28,581 bases of DNA from DATGFK01 sp040007395 (GTDB lineage Bacteria; Chloroflexota; Anaerolineae; Aggregatilineales; UBA2796), in assembly GCA_040007395.1 (NCBI GenBank), contig JBDTVG010000025.1, positions 1-28,581 of the forward strand, in the 5' to 3' direction. The first letter of the stretch is position 1; every line of letters begins with the position of its first letter. A program made the position numbers and the translations under genes. Under the pieces are notes generated by a model, which was given only the letters and a program-made list of their open reading frames with translations, made no database searches and had not been told where the DNA came from. Below are positions 8,232-15,459 of the stretch, piece after piece.

Positions 8232-8705
8232 ATGTCACCTTTTCAGAATGTGTATCTGATTATTTACTTTCTTACTGGTATTTTGACGGTTGGCGTTCCC
8301 ACAGTAGTTTTTAATTTAGCGCTGGATCACACACGACAACTCCATAAACTGCCAAAATCTCGCAGCCATTCTTTTGCCAACTTTGTATTGTCGCCTTCCA
8401 GCCGAATCGTTGGTCTATTCCTCGCAGGTGCACTGTTTTCAACACCACTTAGCGACACTCTGATACAATTTATTTTGTGCTGCATCGCCTTAATTTATGG
8501 GATTTACTTTGCTTCTATCCACCTAGATATAAAGAAACGCTCTCTTTTACTCACGTTCGCCGCAATATTATTGGTAAGCTATGGAATAATGGTAGTATTT
8601 CCAACCCTTAAGGATGTACTCGTTGCAATAGGTGTTTTAGTTGTACTTTATGGATTATTCCTTATTGCCAATATCACCGAGTCGCCATCTGGCACGATCC
8701 ACTAA
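8232..8705 (+). CDS. Small multi-span membrane protein, unknown function
   Basis: A 157-residue protein with about five hydrophobic stretches: near residues 8-28 ('VYLIIYFLTGILTVGVPTVV'), 59-75, 78-95, 104-121 and 129-147. The loop after the first segment, 'DHTRQLHKLPKSRSHSF', is basic and probably faces the cytoplasm. No family motif was recognised. It begins four bases after the stop of the duplicated-repeat protein, so translation is likely coupled; the soluble helical protein and this membrane protein may form a unit. It ends 50 bases from a convergent NTPase gene. No terminator-like hairpin was seen between them. Confidence 0.7.
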   Translation: MSPFQNVYLIIYFLTGILTVGVPTVVFNLALDHTRQLHKLPKSRSHSFANFVLSPSSRIVGLFLAGALFSTPLSDTLIQFILCCIALIYGIYFASIHLDIKKRSLLLTFAAILLVSYGIMVVFPTLKDVLVAIGVLVVLYGLFLIANITESPSGTIH

Positions 8706-8755
8706 AATGGAGATTACCCTAACGGGATATAGTGCGGGTTTAGCTTATCTGTATC

Positions 8756-9295
8756 TTAGGTAGCTAAAAACGATAGCTGTGGATTCTTGAACGGCACGAG
8801 CGCTAACACTACCGCATGTTCATAGTAGCTGGCGCGGGTAATGGCATCTTCGGTGAGGATGCCCACCGAGCCATTCTGTTGTTTCGAGTTGGCTCTGCCA
8901 AAAACGAGGTCATCGGCCTCCCCAAGTTCAAGCCCTTGCTGGATCAGCCGGATCACTTCTTGGGGAAGATAAAAAGTGGCGGTGCGGCTTTTGCCCATAG
9001 ACTCGCGGGAAAGTACCACAATCCACGCGAAGACTTCCATTTCGCCATCGCATTCCTCGACTCCGCCTTCAATGCCGACCCAGAAGTCGGCGGTAGAGAC
9101 TTCTTCGCGGGCGCGGGATGCACGGCCTAGCGCTCCTTGCAGTGTCTCTTGGCTGGTCATCGGTTGTGCGCTAACCCCCGATGGCACCGCCACACCACGC
9201 GCCGTAAACTCACGGTCAGGGAACATTCGCTGGAATCCTTGCAAGGCGGCTTGTATTTTGACGGGATTTTCCGAGGCAACGATGATAGTTTCCAA
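8756..9295 (-). CDS. yjjX: Inosine/xanthosine triphosphatase, YjjX-type NTPase
   Basis: Hydrolyses non-canonical nucleotides such as ITP/XTP, keeping them out of nucleic acids. Family features are 'VASENPVKIQAALQGF' at the N-terminus, with the SxNPVK phosphate-binding motif, 'WVGIEGGVEE' in the middle, and 'GSVGILTEDAITRASYYEHAVVLAL' pieces near the C-terminus. The open frame extends upstream to TTG at 9349, but family members start only a few residues before the motif, so TTG at 9295 (LETIIVASENPVK, preceded by AGG about seven bases upstream) is preferred. That leaves 59 bases after the stop of the upstream desaturase on the same strand, so co-transcription is likely. The product from 9295 is about 179 residues, the usual size. 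The start choice is the main doubt. Confidence 0.88.
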   Translation of the reverse strand: METIIVASENPVKIQAALQGFQRMFPDREFTARGVAVPSGVSAQPMTSQETLQGALGRASRAREEVSTADFWVGIEGGVEECDGEMEVFAWIVVLSRESMGKSRTATFYLPQEVIRLIQQGLELGEADDLVFGRANSKQQNGSVGILTEDAITRASYYEHAVVLALVPFKNPQLSFLAT

Positions 9296-9354
9296 TTTTT
9301 TACCTATATGGTAGACACTTCCAACGAACGGATTTACAGACTCGTGCAAGTAGA

Positions 9355-10239
9355 TTACTTCTCGCGAGTTTTCGCCAGTTGACGCGCTGCCGCCCGCGCT
9401 AAGATTTTATGATACCTGACAAGACGTTGCTGCGCTTCGCGTGCCTCACCCAACGAGGGTGCAAGATTATCAATGTCCCAATAGCGCCACAATACGTCGA
9501 TCACCTGTGAGTAATACTCAGCAGGGCCATAGTCGATGTTATCCGCCAGCGAAGCAACCCGTTCCACGTAATTGGGCATCCCCGATCCGGGCCACTCAAA
9601 GTTCATGATCATTTCAGCAAGTACATAGACATAATTCGGTTCGACTTCGAGGTGCATCTTTACTGCGTCACGATAAAACGCCATATGCAGCGTTTCGTCT
9701 TTTGCCAACCGTCGCAGCGCCCGCGATAACATCGGATCTTCGGCTTCGGCAAAATCAGCCACCCGCAGATAAAAAGTCTGTGTGGCGAGTTCCTGAATCG
9801 CGGTATAAGCAATCGTGCCAAACGGCGTACCGATATTGGTCGCCCACCCCTGACGGATCACGTTTTTGCGAAGGGCTCCCCGCCGACGCGCATCGCCGTT
9901 CCCGCCAAACAGCAGGTAAGTTTCGAGCAGCAACGCATGTTGATCTTCCTCAGCAGTCCAAGTATGCAGAAAGTCTAGCATAACTGCCAACGAACCTTTG
10001 AAGGCTTCATAAATGTGAGAAGTAAACCAAGGCAAGTTCACTTCTGTCAGCAGGGCGGTTTCAACGGCGGTATATAATTCAGGCGAAAGTTGGGGAATAG
10101 TCTCCGGGTTAGCGTGTAGTTCGTCTAATGGCAGAAATTCATGATAAGACCAATCGATCCGTGCTGCACGTTCACGATGTTGTTGGTACAGTTCACGCAG
10201 CTTCGGTTCTAGGGACGGTACAAGATGTGAAAGCGACAT
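9355..10239 (-). CDS. Acyl-ACP desaturase (soluble di-iron type), copy 2
   Basis: Paralogue of the desaturase at 2302-3213, with the same ligand set in the same register: E66 in 'TEVNLPWF', E98xxH101 in 'TAEEDQH', E150 in 'IQELATQ' and E182xxH185 in 'DETLH'. Predicted role is O2-dependent desaturation of ACP-bound fatty acids. At 294 residues it lacks the short Arg/Lys-rich extension of copy 1. Differences cluster after residue 205 ('MIMNFEWPGSGMPNYVERVA' here), a region that could tune substrate or partner choice; this is inference. The ATG at 10239 has AGGGA about nine bases upstream. It sits between a cyclopropane-synthase-like methyltransferase (206 bases upstream, same strand) and yjjX, so it plausibly makes the double bond that the methyltransferase modifies. 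Confidence 0.88.
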   Translation of the reverse strand: MSLSHLVPSLEPKLRELYQQHRERAARIDWSYHEFLPLDELHANPETIPQLSPELYTAVETALLTEVNLPWFTSHIYEAFKGSLAVMLDFLHTWTAEEDQHALLLETYLLFGGNGDARRRGALRKNVIRQGWATNIGTPFGTIAYTAIQELATQTFYLRVADFAEAEDPMLSRALRRLAKDETLHMAFYRDAVKMHLEVEPNYVYVLAEMIMNFEWPGSGMPNYVERVASLADNIDYGPAEYYSQVIDVLWRYWDIDNLAPSLGEAREAQQRLVRYHKILARAAARQLAKTREK

Positions 10240-10299
10240 AAATTCTTTTCCCTATGAGCGAGACACAGACTTTGACTATTGGGGAACCGATGTGCGTTG

Positions 10300-10328
10300 T
10301 ACATATAAAAACTTCTGACCTTAGTAAA
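10300..10328 (-). promoter_or_regulatory. Candidate promoter for desaturase copy 2
   Basis: On the minus strand TTTACT (10328-10323) and TATGTA (10305-10300) are separated by 17 bases, in the intergenic region 60 bases upstream of the desaturase ATG. The match to the sigma-70 consensus is moderate (four of six positions in each box). It would let this gene be expressed apart from the upstream methyltransferase, which ends with a strong hairpin. Confidence 0.3.
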
Positions 10329-10401
10329 CCGTAAATTCAGTTAATTGCCTTTACCCAACAGACCTGTGGATAAAAGATTTAAACACAGGCACAGGATAGT
10401 C

Positions 10402-10430
10402 CACCCCTTCTCATTCAATGAGAAGGGGTG
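10402..10430. terminator. Strong hairpin after the cyclopropane-synthase-like gene
   Basis: CACCCCTTCTCAT (10402-10414) is perfectly complementary to ATGAGAAGGGGTG (10418-10430) with a three-base loop TCA, giving a 13-bp stem. It begins 15 bases after the stop of the minus-strand methyltransferase gene, the expected place for its terminator. No T-run follows on either strand, so it may stabilise or process the 3' end rather than terminate intrinsically. Confidence 0.6.
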
Positions 10431-10445
10431 ACCATGATGCCTGCA

Positions 10446-11345
10446 TCAGGCGTGATCGTCAGGGTCGATCTTTTGCGAAACAACCACATCGCAACTCATG
10501 GCATTGGTCGAAAACAAACGTCGAATGATCTTCAAATATTTTCGGAAATCGCGCCAGTGCGGCTCACCACCTAGCTCAATCATTTCCTCTTTGTGGTCGA
10601 AGGTATTCTTCAACCAATAATCCATCGTGCGTTGATAGTTGGTAATGGGCATCTGGATGTGGTCAACGATCTCGAAGCCAGTATCGTTAAGCATCTGGAG
10701 TTCGCTCGCCAGAATCACATAATTGCCCGAATAATTATAAACCCCGTGCACATGCTCGCCCATACGTCCAAAGATCGAATGGCGCATATGGGTGTAATGC
10801 AGTTCCTTATGGACCATGCGTCCGCCCTTCCGAAGCCATTCGTAGCAGCACGCAAAAAACTGATCGAGGTGCTGGAAGTGGGTAATCACTTCGTCGCTGT
10901 AGATCCCATCGAAACTGCCCAGTTCAGGCTCATATTCCTGCCAAGGCTTTAGGTAGAATTTCGCATCAACGCCATATCTTTCGGCGCGGGCGTTGGCCTC
11001 GACGGTCTGGTCGGCGTTAACACTGATGCCAACACCGGATACGCCATATTTTTTGCATAGGTACACCAGCGGGCCACCCCAACCAGATCCCACATCAAGG
11101 ATACGCATCCCCGGTTTGAGATCCATTCCTCTTGCAAACAGATCGAGTTTAGCTTCCTCAGCTTCGGTAGGGGTGCTGTCTTCACGTTCCCATAAGGTAC
11201 AAGAATACGTGTTCCAAGTTCCCCCGGTTAGCAGGTAAAAGAACTTAGGATCTTGCTCATAGTGACCTTTGATCCGATCCAGTTCCTCTTCGGTGGAATA
11301 CGACTGATATAATTGGTGTTCCGCAGGGACAGGCTTCTTCATCAT
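10446..11345 (-). CDS. Cyclopropane-fatty-acid-synthase-like methyltransferase
   Basis: Related to cyclopropane-fatty-acyl-phospholipid synthases and mycolic-acid methyltransferases, which add a methylene or methyl group from SAM to a double bond in an acyl chain. The 299-residue length fits the mycobacterial type. Visible motifs: 'NTYSCTLWE' (about 45-53) matching the family 'YSCAYF' segment, SAM-binding 'ILDVGSGWGG' (82-91), 'MVHKELH' where the family has 'LLHTI', and 'YQRTMDYWLKN' matching the conserved Tyr-x-x-Thr-Leu segment. The bicarbonate-binding Glu, normally in 'FEHFG' or 'FEHVG', appears replaced by Thr in 'ITHFQHL', so chemistry may differ. The start at 11345 is fixed by GGAGG six bases upstream. 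On the minus strand an extended -10-like TGCTACAAT lies at 11470-11462. Acyl-ACP desaturase copy 2 follows downstream. Confidence 0.85.
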   Translation of the reverse strand: MMKKPVPAEHQLYQSYSTEEELDRIKGHYEQDPKFFYLLTGGTWNTYSCTLWEREDSTPTEAEEAKLDLFARGMDLKPGMRILDVGSGWGGPLVYLCKKYGVSGVGISVNADQTVEANARAERYGVDAKFYLKPWQEYEPELGSFDGIYSDEVITHFQHLDQFFACCYEWLRKGGRMVHKELHYTHMRHSIFGRMGEHVHGVYNYSGNYVILASELQMLNDTGFEIVDHIQMPITNYQRTMDYWLKNTFDHKEEMIELGGEPHWRDFRKYLKIIRRLFSTNAMSCDVVVSQKIDPDDHA

Positions 11346-11528
11346 CTGGTGCCTCCATTAACTGCAAAAACTTAAATAAAAGCATTTGTCCTAGAGGCAA
11401 CGACATTCGCCAGAATGACAGCAACAGACGATAGCCGCTGCATAGTACAATTAAGAACAATATTGTAGCAAACATCACAAAGCCACGCATCAATTTAACA
11501 CAATACCTGTAAAATCGTTTCTCTTACC

Positions 11529-11556
11529 TTGCATATGTCGTGCATTTAAAGATAAT
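11529..11556 (+). promoter_or_regulatory. Candidate promoter of the siroheme operon
   Basis: TTGCAT (11529-11534) and GATAAT (11551-11556) are spaced by 16 bases, ahead of the precorrin-2 dehydrogenase start at 11593. A second, perfect TATAAT lies at 11572-11577 without a good -35 partner. The 247-base region between the divergent methyltransferase and this operon is the natural place for promoters in both directions. Confidence 0.35.
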
Positions 11557-11592
11557 TAGCCCACTGATCAATATAATAATGCCGATAAGCAT

Positions 11593-12291
11593 ATGGATAG
11601 TCAAAGCGTCGATCGAAAAACGGGAATTGGTTATCCGGTACTGCTGCATCTGACAGGCCGGCAGTGCGTGGTCGTGGGGGGTGGTAGGGTCGCGGTACGT
11701 AAGGTCAAGGATCTGATAGAGGCAGGTGCACAAGTAACTGTCATCAGTCCTGTGTTGGAAAGTTCGCTTGCTGCGCTTACCGAACGTGGATTGATCACGG
11801 TGATTTCGAGCGAGTACAGTGTCGGGATGTTAGCGGCAATCCAGCCATTTCTGGTCTTTGCCGCGACAGACTCCTCGGTAGTGAATCAGCAGGTCGCTGC
11901 GGAAGCGCGGGATGCTGGCGCGTTGGTCGATTCCGTCGAGGGGTATAGTGAAACTAACGATTTCAGCAGTATGGCGACCATGCGACAGGGGTTGATAACG
12001 ATTGCGATTGCGACACAAGGCGCGGCCCCAGCCTTGGCGGTTCATTTGCATACGCGACTAGGCACGATAATCGGCAGCGAATATGGCACCTTCGCCCAAT
12101 GGCTGTCCGAACTGCGCCCAGTGGTGTTAGAACGGGTATCGCCCCAACAGCAACGGCGCGATCTGTGGTGGGCCATGATCAATTCGTCTGCGCTGGATTT
12201 GCTGCGACAAGGCAATGAAACCGAAGCCTACGCTATCGTCCAAAAACTGCTCGATAACGCGATACAGGAAACGATGAGGGACAGCAGATAG
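11593..12291 (+). CDS. Precorrin-2 dehydrogenase (siroheme synthase N-terminal type)
   Basis: Oxidises precorrin-2 to sirohydrochlorin with NAD+, the second step from uroporphyrinogen III to siroheme. The N-terminal Rossmann motif 'CVVVGGGRVAVRK' (about residues 25-37) is typical of the CysG N-domain/Met8/SirC family. 'DSVEGYSETNDFSSMATMRQG' matches the family region that follows the NAD domain, and 'LITIAIATQGAAPALA' corresponds to the conserved 'I.IAIST.G.SPALA'. The 232-residue length matches a stand-alone dehydrogenase, without the fused methyltransferase of enteric CysG; that activity is two genes downstream. Whether it also chelates iron, as Met8p does, cannot be told, but the CbiX-type gene starting three bases after its stop makes a separate chelatase likely. 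The start ATG has only a weak upstream signal (TAAG). Confidence 0.92.
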   Translation: MDSQSVDRKTGIGYPVLLHLTGRQCVVVGGGRVAVRKVKDLIEAGAQVTVISPVLESSLAALTERGLITVISSEYSVGMLAAIQPFLVFAATDSSVVNQQVAAEARDAGALVDSVEGYSETNDFSSMATMRQGLITIAIATQGAAPALAVHLHTRLGTIIGSEYGTFAQWLSELRPVVLERVSPQQQRRDLWWAMINSSALDLLRQGNETEAYAIVQKLLDNAIQETMRDSR

Positions 12292-12294
12292 TTT

Positions 12295-13644
12295 ATGCAA
12301 AAAACGGCCTTGATATTGGTCGGTCATGGTTCGCACATCAGTCCACACACGGCTGGACTTGTCTGGCAGCATGTGGACGCGCTGCGTGCAATGGGGGTGG
12401 CAGATGAAGTCACAGCAGCGTTCTGGAAAGAAGCCCCATCTTTTCATGAAGTATTCAATACGCTTGAAGCCACCGATATTACCGTTGTACCGTTGTTTAC
12501 CGCACAAGGGTACTTTACGCAAACCGTGATCCCGGCAGAAATGGGCATTGAAGGGTCTGTTACAATACACGATGGGCGGACGATTCGGTACACACGCACT
12601 TTGAGCGAACATCCCTACTTTGCACAAGTCATCCAACAGCGTATCGAGGATGCTATGCGCCAAGCCAGACTTGCCCCCGACGAAACCGCTGTCGCCATCA
12701 TTGGGCATGGCACACGCCGCAACCCGGAGAGTCGTAAGGCCACCGAAGCCCAGGTCGAGACCGTTAGAAAGTCTGGGAAAGTAGCTGATGCCGTCGCCGT
12801 TTATCTGGACGACTCACCCTCAATCCCGGATGTATATCGTATGGTCAATCAGCCCAATCTAATTGCAGTGCCATATTTTCTAGCGCTTGGCTCCCATGCC
12901 ACGATAGATGTCCCCGAAGATCTTGGACTCGGCGCGGGGCAAACGGTAGGACAAGTTCAAGGGCATACCGTGTATTACACACCACCTGTCGGAGTGGATG
13001 CGTCGCTGCGCCAAGTGATCATCGAATTGGCGCGAGAAGCAGGCACACCGCTTCGCAAAGCGCATTCTGGTTTGGCATGGGAGTGCTTCCCCGCAGTAGG
13101 AGGCGTTGAACTTATTGCGGCTGTGCAAAACGCGGGTTGTCTGGAGTTTGGCGAACTGTTGCTCACCCCGTCCGAAGTGTGTCCTAACCACAACGAACCG
13201 GACACGCAGATCGTAACTTTCACTGATCCCGATGCGCTGCGAACTCATATTCGCGAGATGCCCTTTCGCCCGCTAGCAAGTGCAATCGGACTACCGGGTG
13301 ATTGGCGTGTCACGCTGGAAAAACCGGAAATGCTGCTCACAGTTGTCGAAACTGTCTATCCCGGCGCAGTAGCAGACTGGGCACTGCACCGACGCGGATC
13401 ATTCCGCTGGCATTCGTTAGAAGCAGTCGCCGAACGTCAAACCGGGATATATCGCAAGTTACCGCAGCTTGACACGACCCAGCGTAAGGAACTTATCGAT
13501 CATATCTGCGGCACATGTGTCCGCCAGCCGACATGGTTCGATGAGCATTTGTCACCTGCGGGAACAATCCCGTGTGGCGAACCTTGCAATTGGTGGATGA
13601 CTCAAGCCCTTGCACAGTTACCGGGGAGTCACGATGCAAACTAA
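12295..13644 (+). CDS. cbiX: Sirohydrochlorin chelatase, two CbiX domains plus DR2241-like cysteine-rich tail
   Basis: Inserts Fe2+ (siroheme) or Co2+ (cobalamin) into sirohydrochlorin; the siroheme-type operon favours iron. Two chelatase halves are visible: the first from 'ALILVGHGSHISPHTAG' (5-21), the second from 'AIIGHGTRRNPESRKAT' (134-150) to about 245. Metal-site histidines are H11 and probably those of the second half (H138, H201). From about 255 the protein continues into a domain like the C-terminus of Deinococcus DR2241, reported to bind a 4Fe-4S cluster. Cysteines at 264, 282, 296, 405, 408 (CGTC), 427 and 431 (CGEPC) are candidate ligands. It begins three bases after the dehydrogenase stop and overlaps the next gene by 11 bases, so the operon is translationally coupled. 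Metal choice and redox role of the tail are inferred. Confidence 0.9.
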   Translation: MQKTALILVGHGSHISPHTAGLVWQHVDALRAMGVADEVTAAFWKEAPSFHEVFNTLEATDITVVPLFTAQGYFTQTVIPAEMGIEGSVTIHDGRTIRYTRTLSEHPYFAQVIQQRIEDAMRQARLAPDETAVAIIGHGTRRNPESRKATEAQVETVRKSGKVADAVAVYLDDSPSIPDVYRMVNQPNLIAVPYFLALGSHATIDVPEDLGLGAGQTVGQVQGHTVYYTPPVGVDASLRQVIIELAREAGTPLRKAHSGLAWECFPAVGGVELIAAVQNAGCLEFGELLLTPSEVCPNHNEPDTQIVTFTDPDALRTHIREMPFRPLASAIGLPGDWRVTLEKPEMLLTVVETVYPGAVADWALHRRGSFRWHSLEAVAERQTGIYRKLPQLDTTQRKELIDHICGTCVRQPTWFDEHLSPAGTIPCGEPCNWWMTQALAQLPGSHDAN

Positions 13645-14401
13645 ACCTGTGGGGACGGTATATCTGGTGGGAGCAGGCCCCGGCGATCCTGACCTGATTA
13701 CTGTGAAGGGCTTGAAATTGCTGCAACAGGCCGATGTCGTAGCCTATGATCGGCTGGCTCCGACTGCCCTGCTGAATGAAACCCGTGAGGGAGCCGAACT
13801 CATCGATGTGGGCAAACTGCCCCAGAAGCACCGCTTGAGTCAGGATGAAATCAACCGCATCCTTATCGAAAAAGCACAGGCCGGGTTAATGGTCGTGCGG
13901 CTCAAAGGCGGCGACCCTTTTGTATTTGGGCGCGGTGGCGAAGAAGCATTAGCCTGTCGGGCGGCGGGTATCCCCTTTGTCGTGGTGCCGGGAGTATCCA
14001 GCGCGATAGCGGTTCCGGCTTATGCGGGAATTCCGGTGACACATCGCGGCGTGACCAGTGCCTTTACCGTTTTTACAGGCCATGAAGATCCTGACGATGA
14101 GTCGCTTAGTGTAGATTATGACGCACTAGCCCATGTTGGGACACTGGTACTGATGATGGGAGTTGCCCATTTACCAGCAGTCGCCAAGCGCCTGATTGCT
14201 GCCGGACTCGATCCCGAAACGCCTGCCGCGTGCATCGAGTGGGGGACTGTTGAGCGTCAGCGTGTGATTGAGGGAACCTTAAGTACCCTGCCGGGGTTAG
14301 CATTGGGAGCCAACTTCAAAGCACCATCAATTACCGTAATCGGCGCAGTAGTGGGGTTGCGAGCGGCGGGATTGCGTTGGTTCGATGAAAGCTCTGGTTA
14401 G
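13634..14401 (+). CDS. cobA: Uroporphyrinogen-III C-methyltransferase (SUMT)
   Basis: Methylates uroporphyrinogen III at C-2 and C-7 with two SAM molecules to give precorrin-2, the entry to siroheme and cobalamin. The 255-residue product is a stand-alone SUMT. 'VYLVGAGPGDPDLITVKGL' at the N-terminus and 'KGGDPFVFGRGGEE' (about 90-103) are the hallmark motifs, followed by 'VPGVSSAIAVPAYAGIPVTHRG'-type residues and 'GTLVLMMGVAHL'. The frame is open from 13610, but ATG at 13634 is chosen because GGGGAG lies about five bases upstream and the protein then begins a few residues before the family motif. It overlaps the chelatase gene by 11 bases. With its two upstream neighbours it completes the route to siroheme; the user enzyme (sulfite or nitrite reductase) is not in the window. 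Confidence 0.95.
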   Translation: MQTKPVGTVYLVGAGPGDPDLITVKGLKLLQQADVVAYDRLAPTALLNETREGAELIDVGKLPQKHRLSQDEINRILIEKAQAGLMVVRLKGGDPFVFGRGGEEALACRAAGIPFVVVPGVSSAIAVPAYAGIPVTHRGVTSAFTVFTGHEDPDDESLSVDYDALAHVGTLVLMMGVAHLPAVAKRLIAAGLDPETPAACIEWGTVERQRVIEGTLSTLPGLALGANFKAPSITVIGAVVGLRAAGLRWFDESSG

Positions 14402-14455
14402 TGCTCTCGTTCTATAGCTTTTCAAATATGTGTGCCATTAATATAGGATAACAAA

Positions 14456-15274
14456 ATGAAAACGCTGGTCGTTGTTAATGGTGAACAATACTGGCAAGAA
14501 CACTTTCCGGGGTATCAGGTCCATTATCGTCGTATCCAGAATAGTAGATGGCTTTACTACGAGGATGAGCTATGGATATTAGATCAGTCAGGCATGATAC
14601 GTGTTGACGGTGTTCTATGGCGTGTTGGTGCTATCAAGCCAGATCCAAATCATAGAGCTGTCTTGGAGCTAATTCGATTCGCGCAGGTTCCATGTATGAA
14701 TCCTGCACAAGTCCTGTTACGCGGGTTTGACCGTCTCTCTATGCTCAATGAGATGCGGGAGACTGGACTGCCAGTCATTCCTTTTTCTGCAACAGTAGGG
14801 GAACAAGTCTTGGATAAATTTGAGCCTGAGTTACCGATTGTCATTAAAATTGGCAATTATCACGCAGGCTTCGGCAAGGCTAGAATTACTGATACAGATC
14901 AATGGAGAGATATTAAGGATCTGAGCTTTGCCAGTGATGATTACATTACAGTTGAGCCTTACATCGATTATGAAGCAGATATTCGTTGTCTTGCCATTGG
15001 GCAGAAAATGTGGGCAATGACACGCCGAGGAAGTGGTTGGAAAGCCAATACTGGTACAATCGACTATCAGCTAATAAAAGTACCAGATGTGCTTGGCGAA
15101 TATACGACTAGAGCAATGGCTCACTTAAGTGCCGATATTCTTGGATTGGATTTTTTGCGGGACAAGCAGGGTAAGTATTTCCTGCTGGAAAGCAACGATA
15201 TTCCCGGTTTATCCGGTTTCCCAGATGAGGCTATAACAGCAGTAGCAAAATGTATGCGCGAAAAGATGGAATAG
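14456..15274 (+). CDS. Synapsin-like ATP-grasp domain protein
   Basis: An ATP-grasp enzyme or ATP-binding protein; no substrate can be named. Segments align by eye with the ATP-binding half of eukaryotic synapsins: 'PIVIKIGNYHAGFGK' (127-141; synapsin 'PVVVKMGHAHSGMGK'), 'TVEPYIDYEADIRCLAIGQ' (165-183; synapsin 'TTEPFIDAKYDVRVQKIGQ') and 'SGWKANTG' (193-200; synapsin 'GNWKTNTG'). 'LLESNDIPGL' (243-252) supplies the usual metal-binding Glu and Asn of ATP-grasp folds. RimK-type ligases share the fold but match these stretches less well. The 272-residue protein has no signal peptide or membrane segment. AGGAT lies seven bases before the ATG at 14456. It follows the siroheme operon by 54 bases and precedes ychF by 185, so it may be expressed alone. 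Confidence 0.8.
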   Translation: MKTLVVVNGEQYWQEHFPGYQVHYRRIQNSRWLYYEDELWILDQSGMIRVDGVLWRVGAIKPDPNHRAVLELIRFAQVPCMNPAQVLLRGFDRLSMLNEMRETGLPVIPFSATVGEQVLDKFEPELPIVIKIGNYHAGFGKARITDTDQWRDIKDLSFASDDYITVEPYIDYEADIRCLAIGQKMWAMTRRGSGWKANTGTIDYQLIKVPDVLGEYTTRAMAHLSADILGLDFLRDKQGKYFLLESNDIPGLSGFPDEAITAVAKCMREKME

Positions 15275-15459
15275 GCAATGTCCTATATGTATCCCAAAGA
15301 CCTTTCAAAAATTCGTTTCTCCAAGATATTTAGTTTGTGGTTTTCTTGATTATTTTCTATACGGCGATAACTTCTCTTCCTGCACCACAAGTGGCACGCA
15401 ATTAACAACCCATGTAAGATCAACGGGCATTCAATTAACATCCTAGGAAAAGACACCCA

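Noticed and set aside
11257..11493. Minus-strand frame of 78 codons with a hydrophobic start upstream of the cyclopropane-synthase-like gene
   Set aside because: It overlaps the start of that gene in another frame, has no clear ribosome-binding site, and its second half is only a shadow of the methyltransferase N-terminus.
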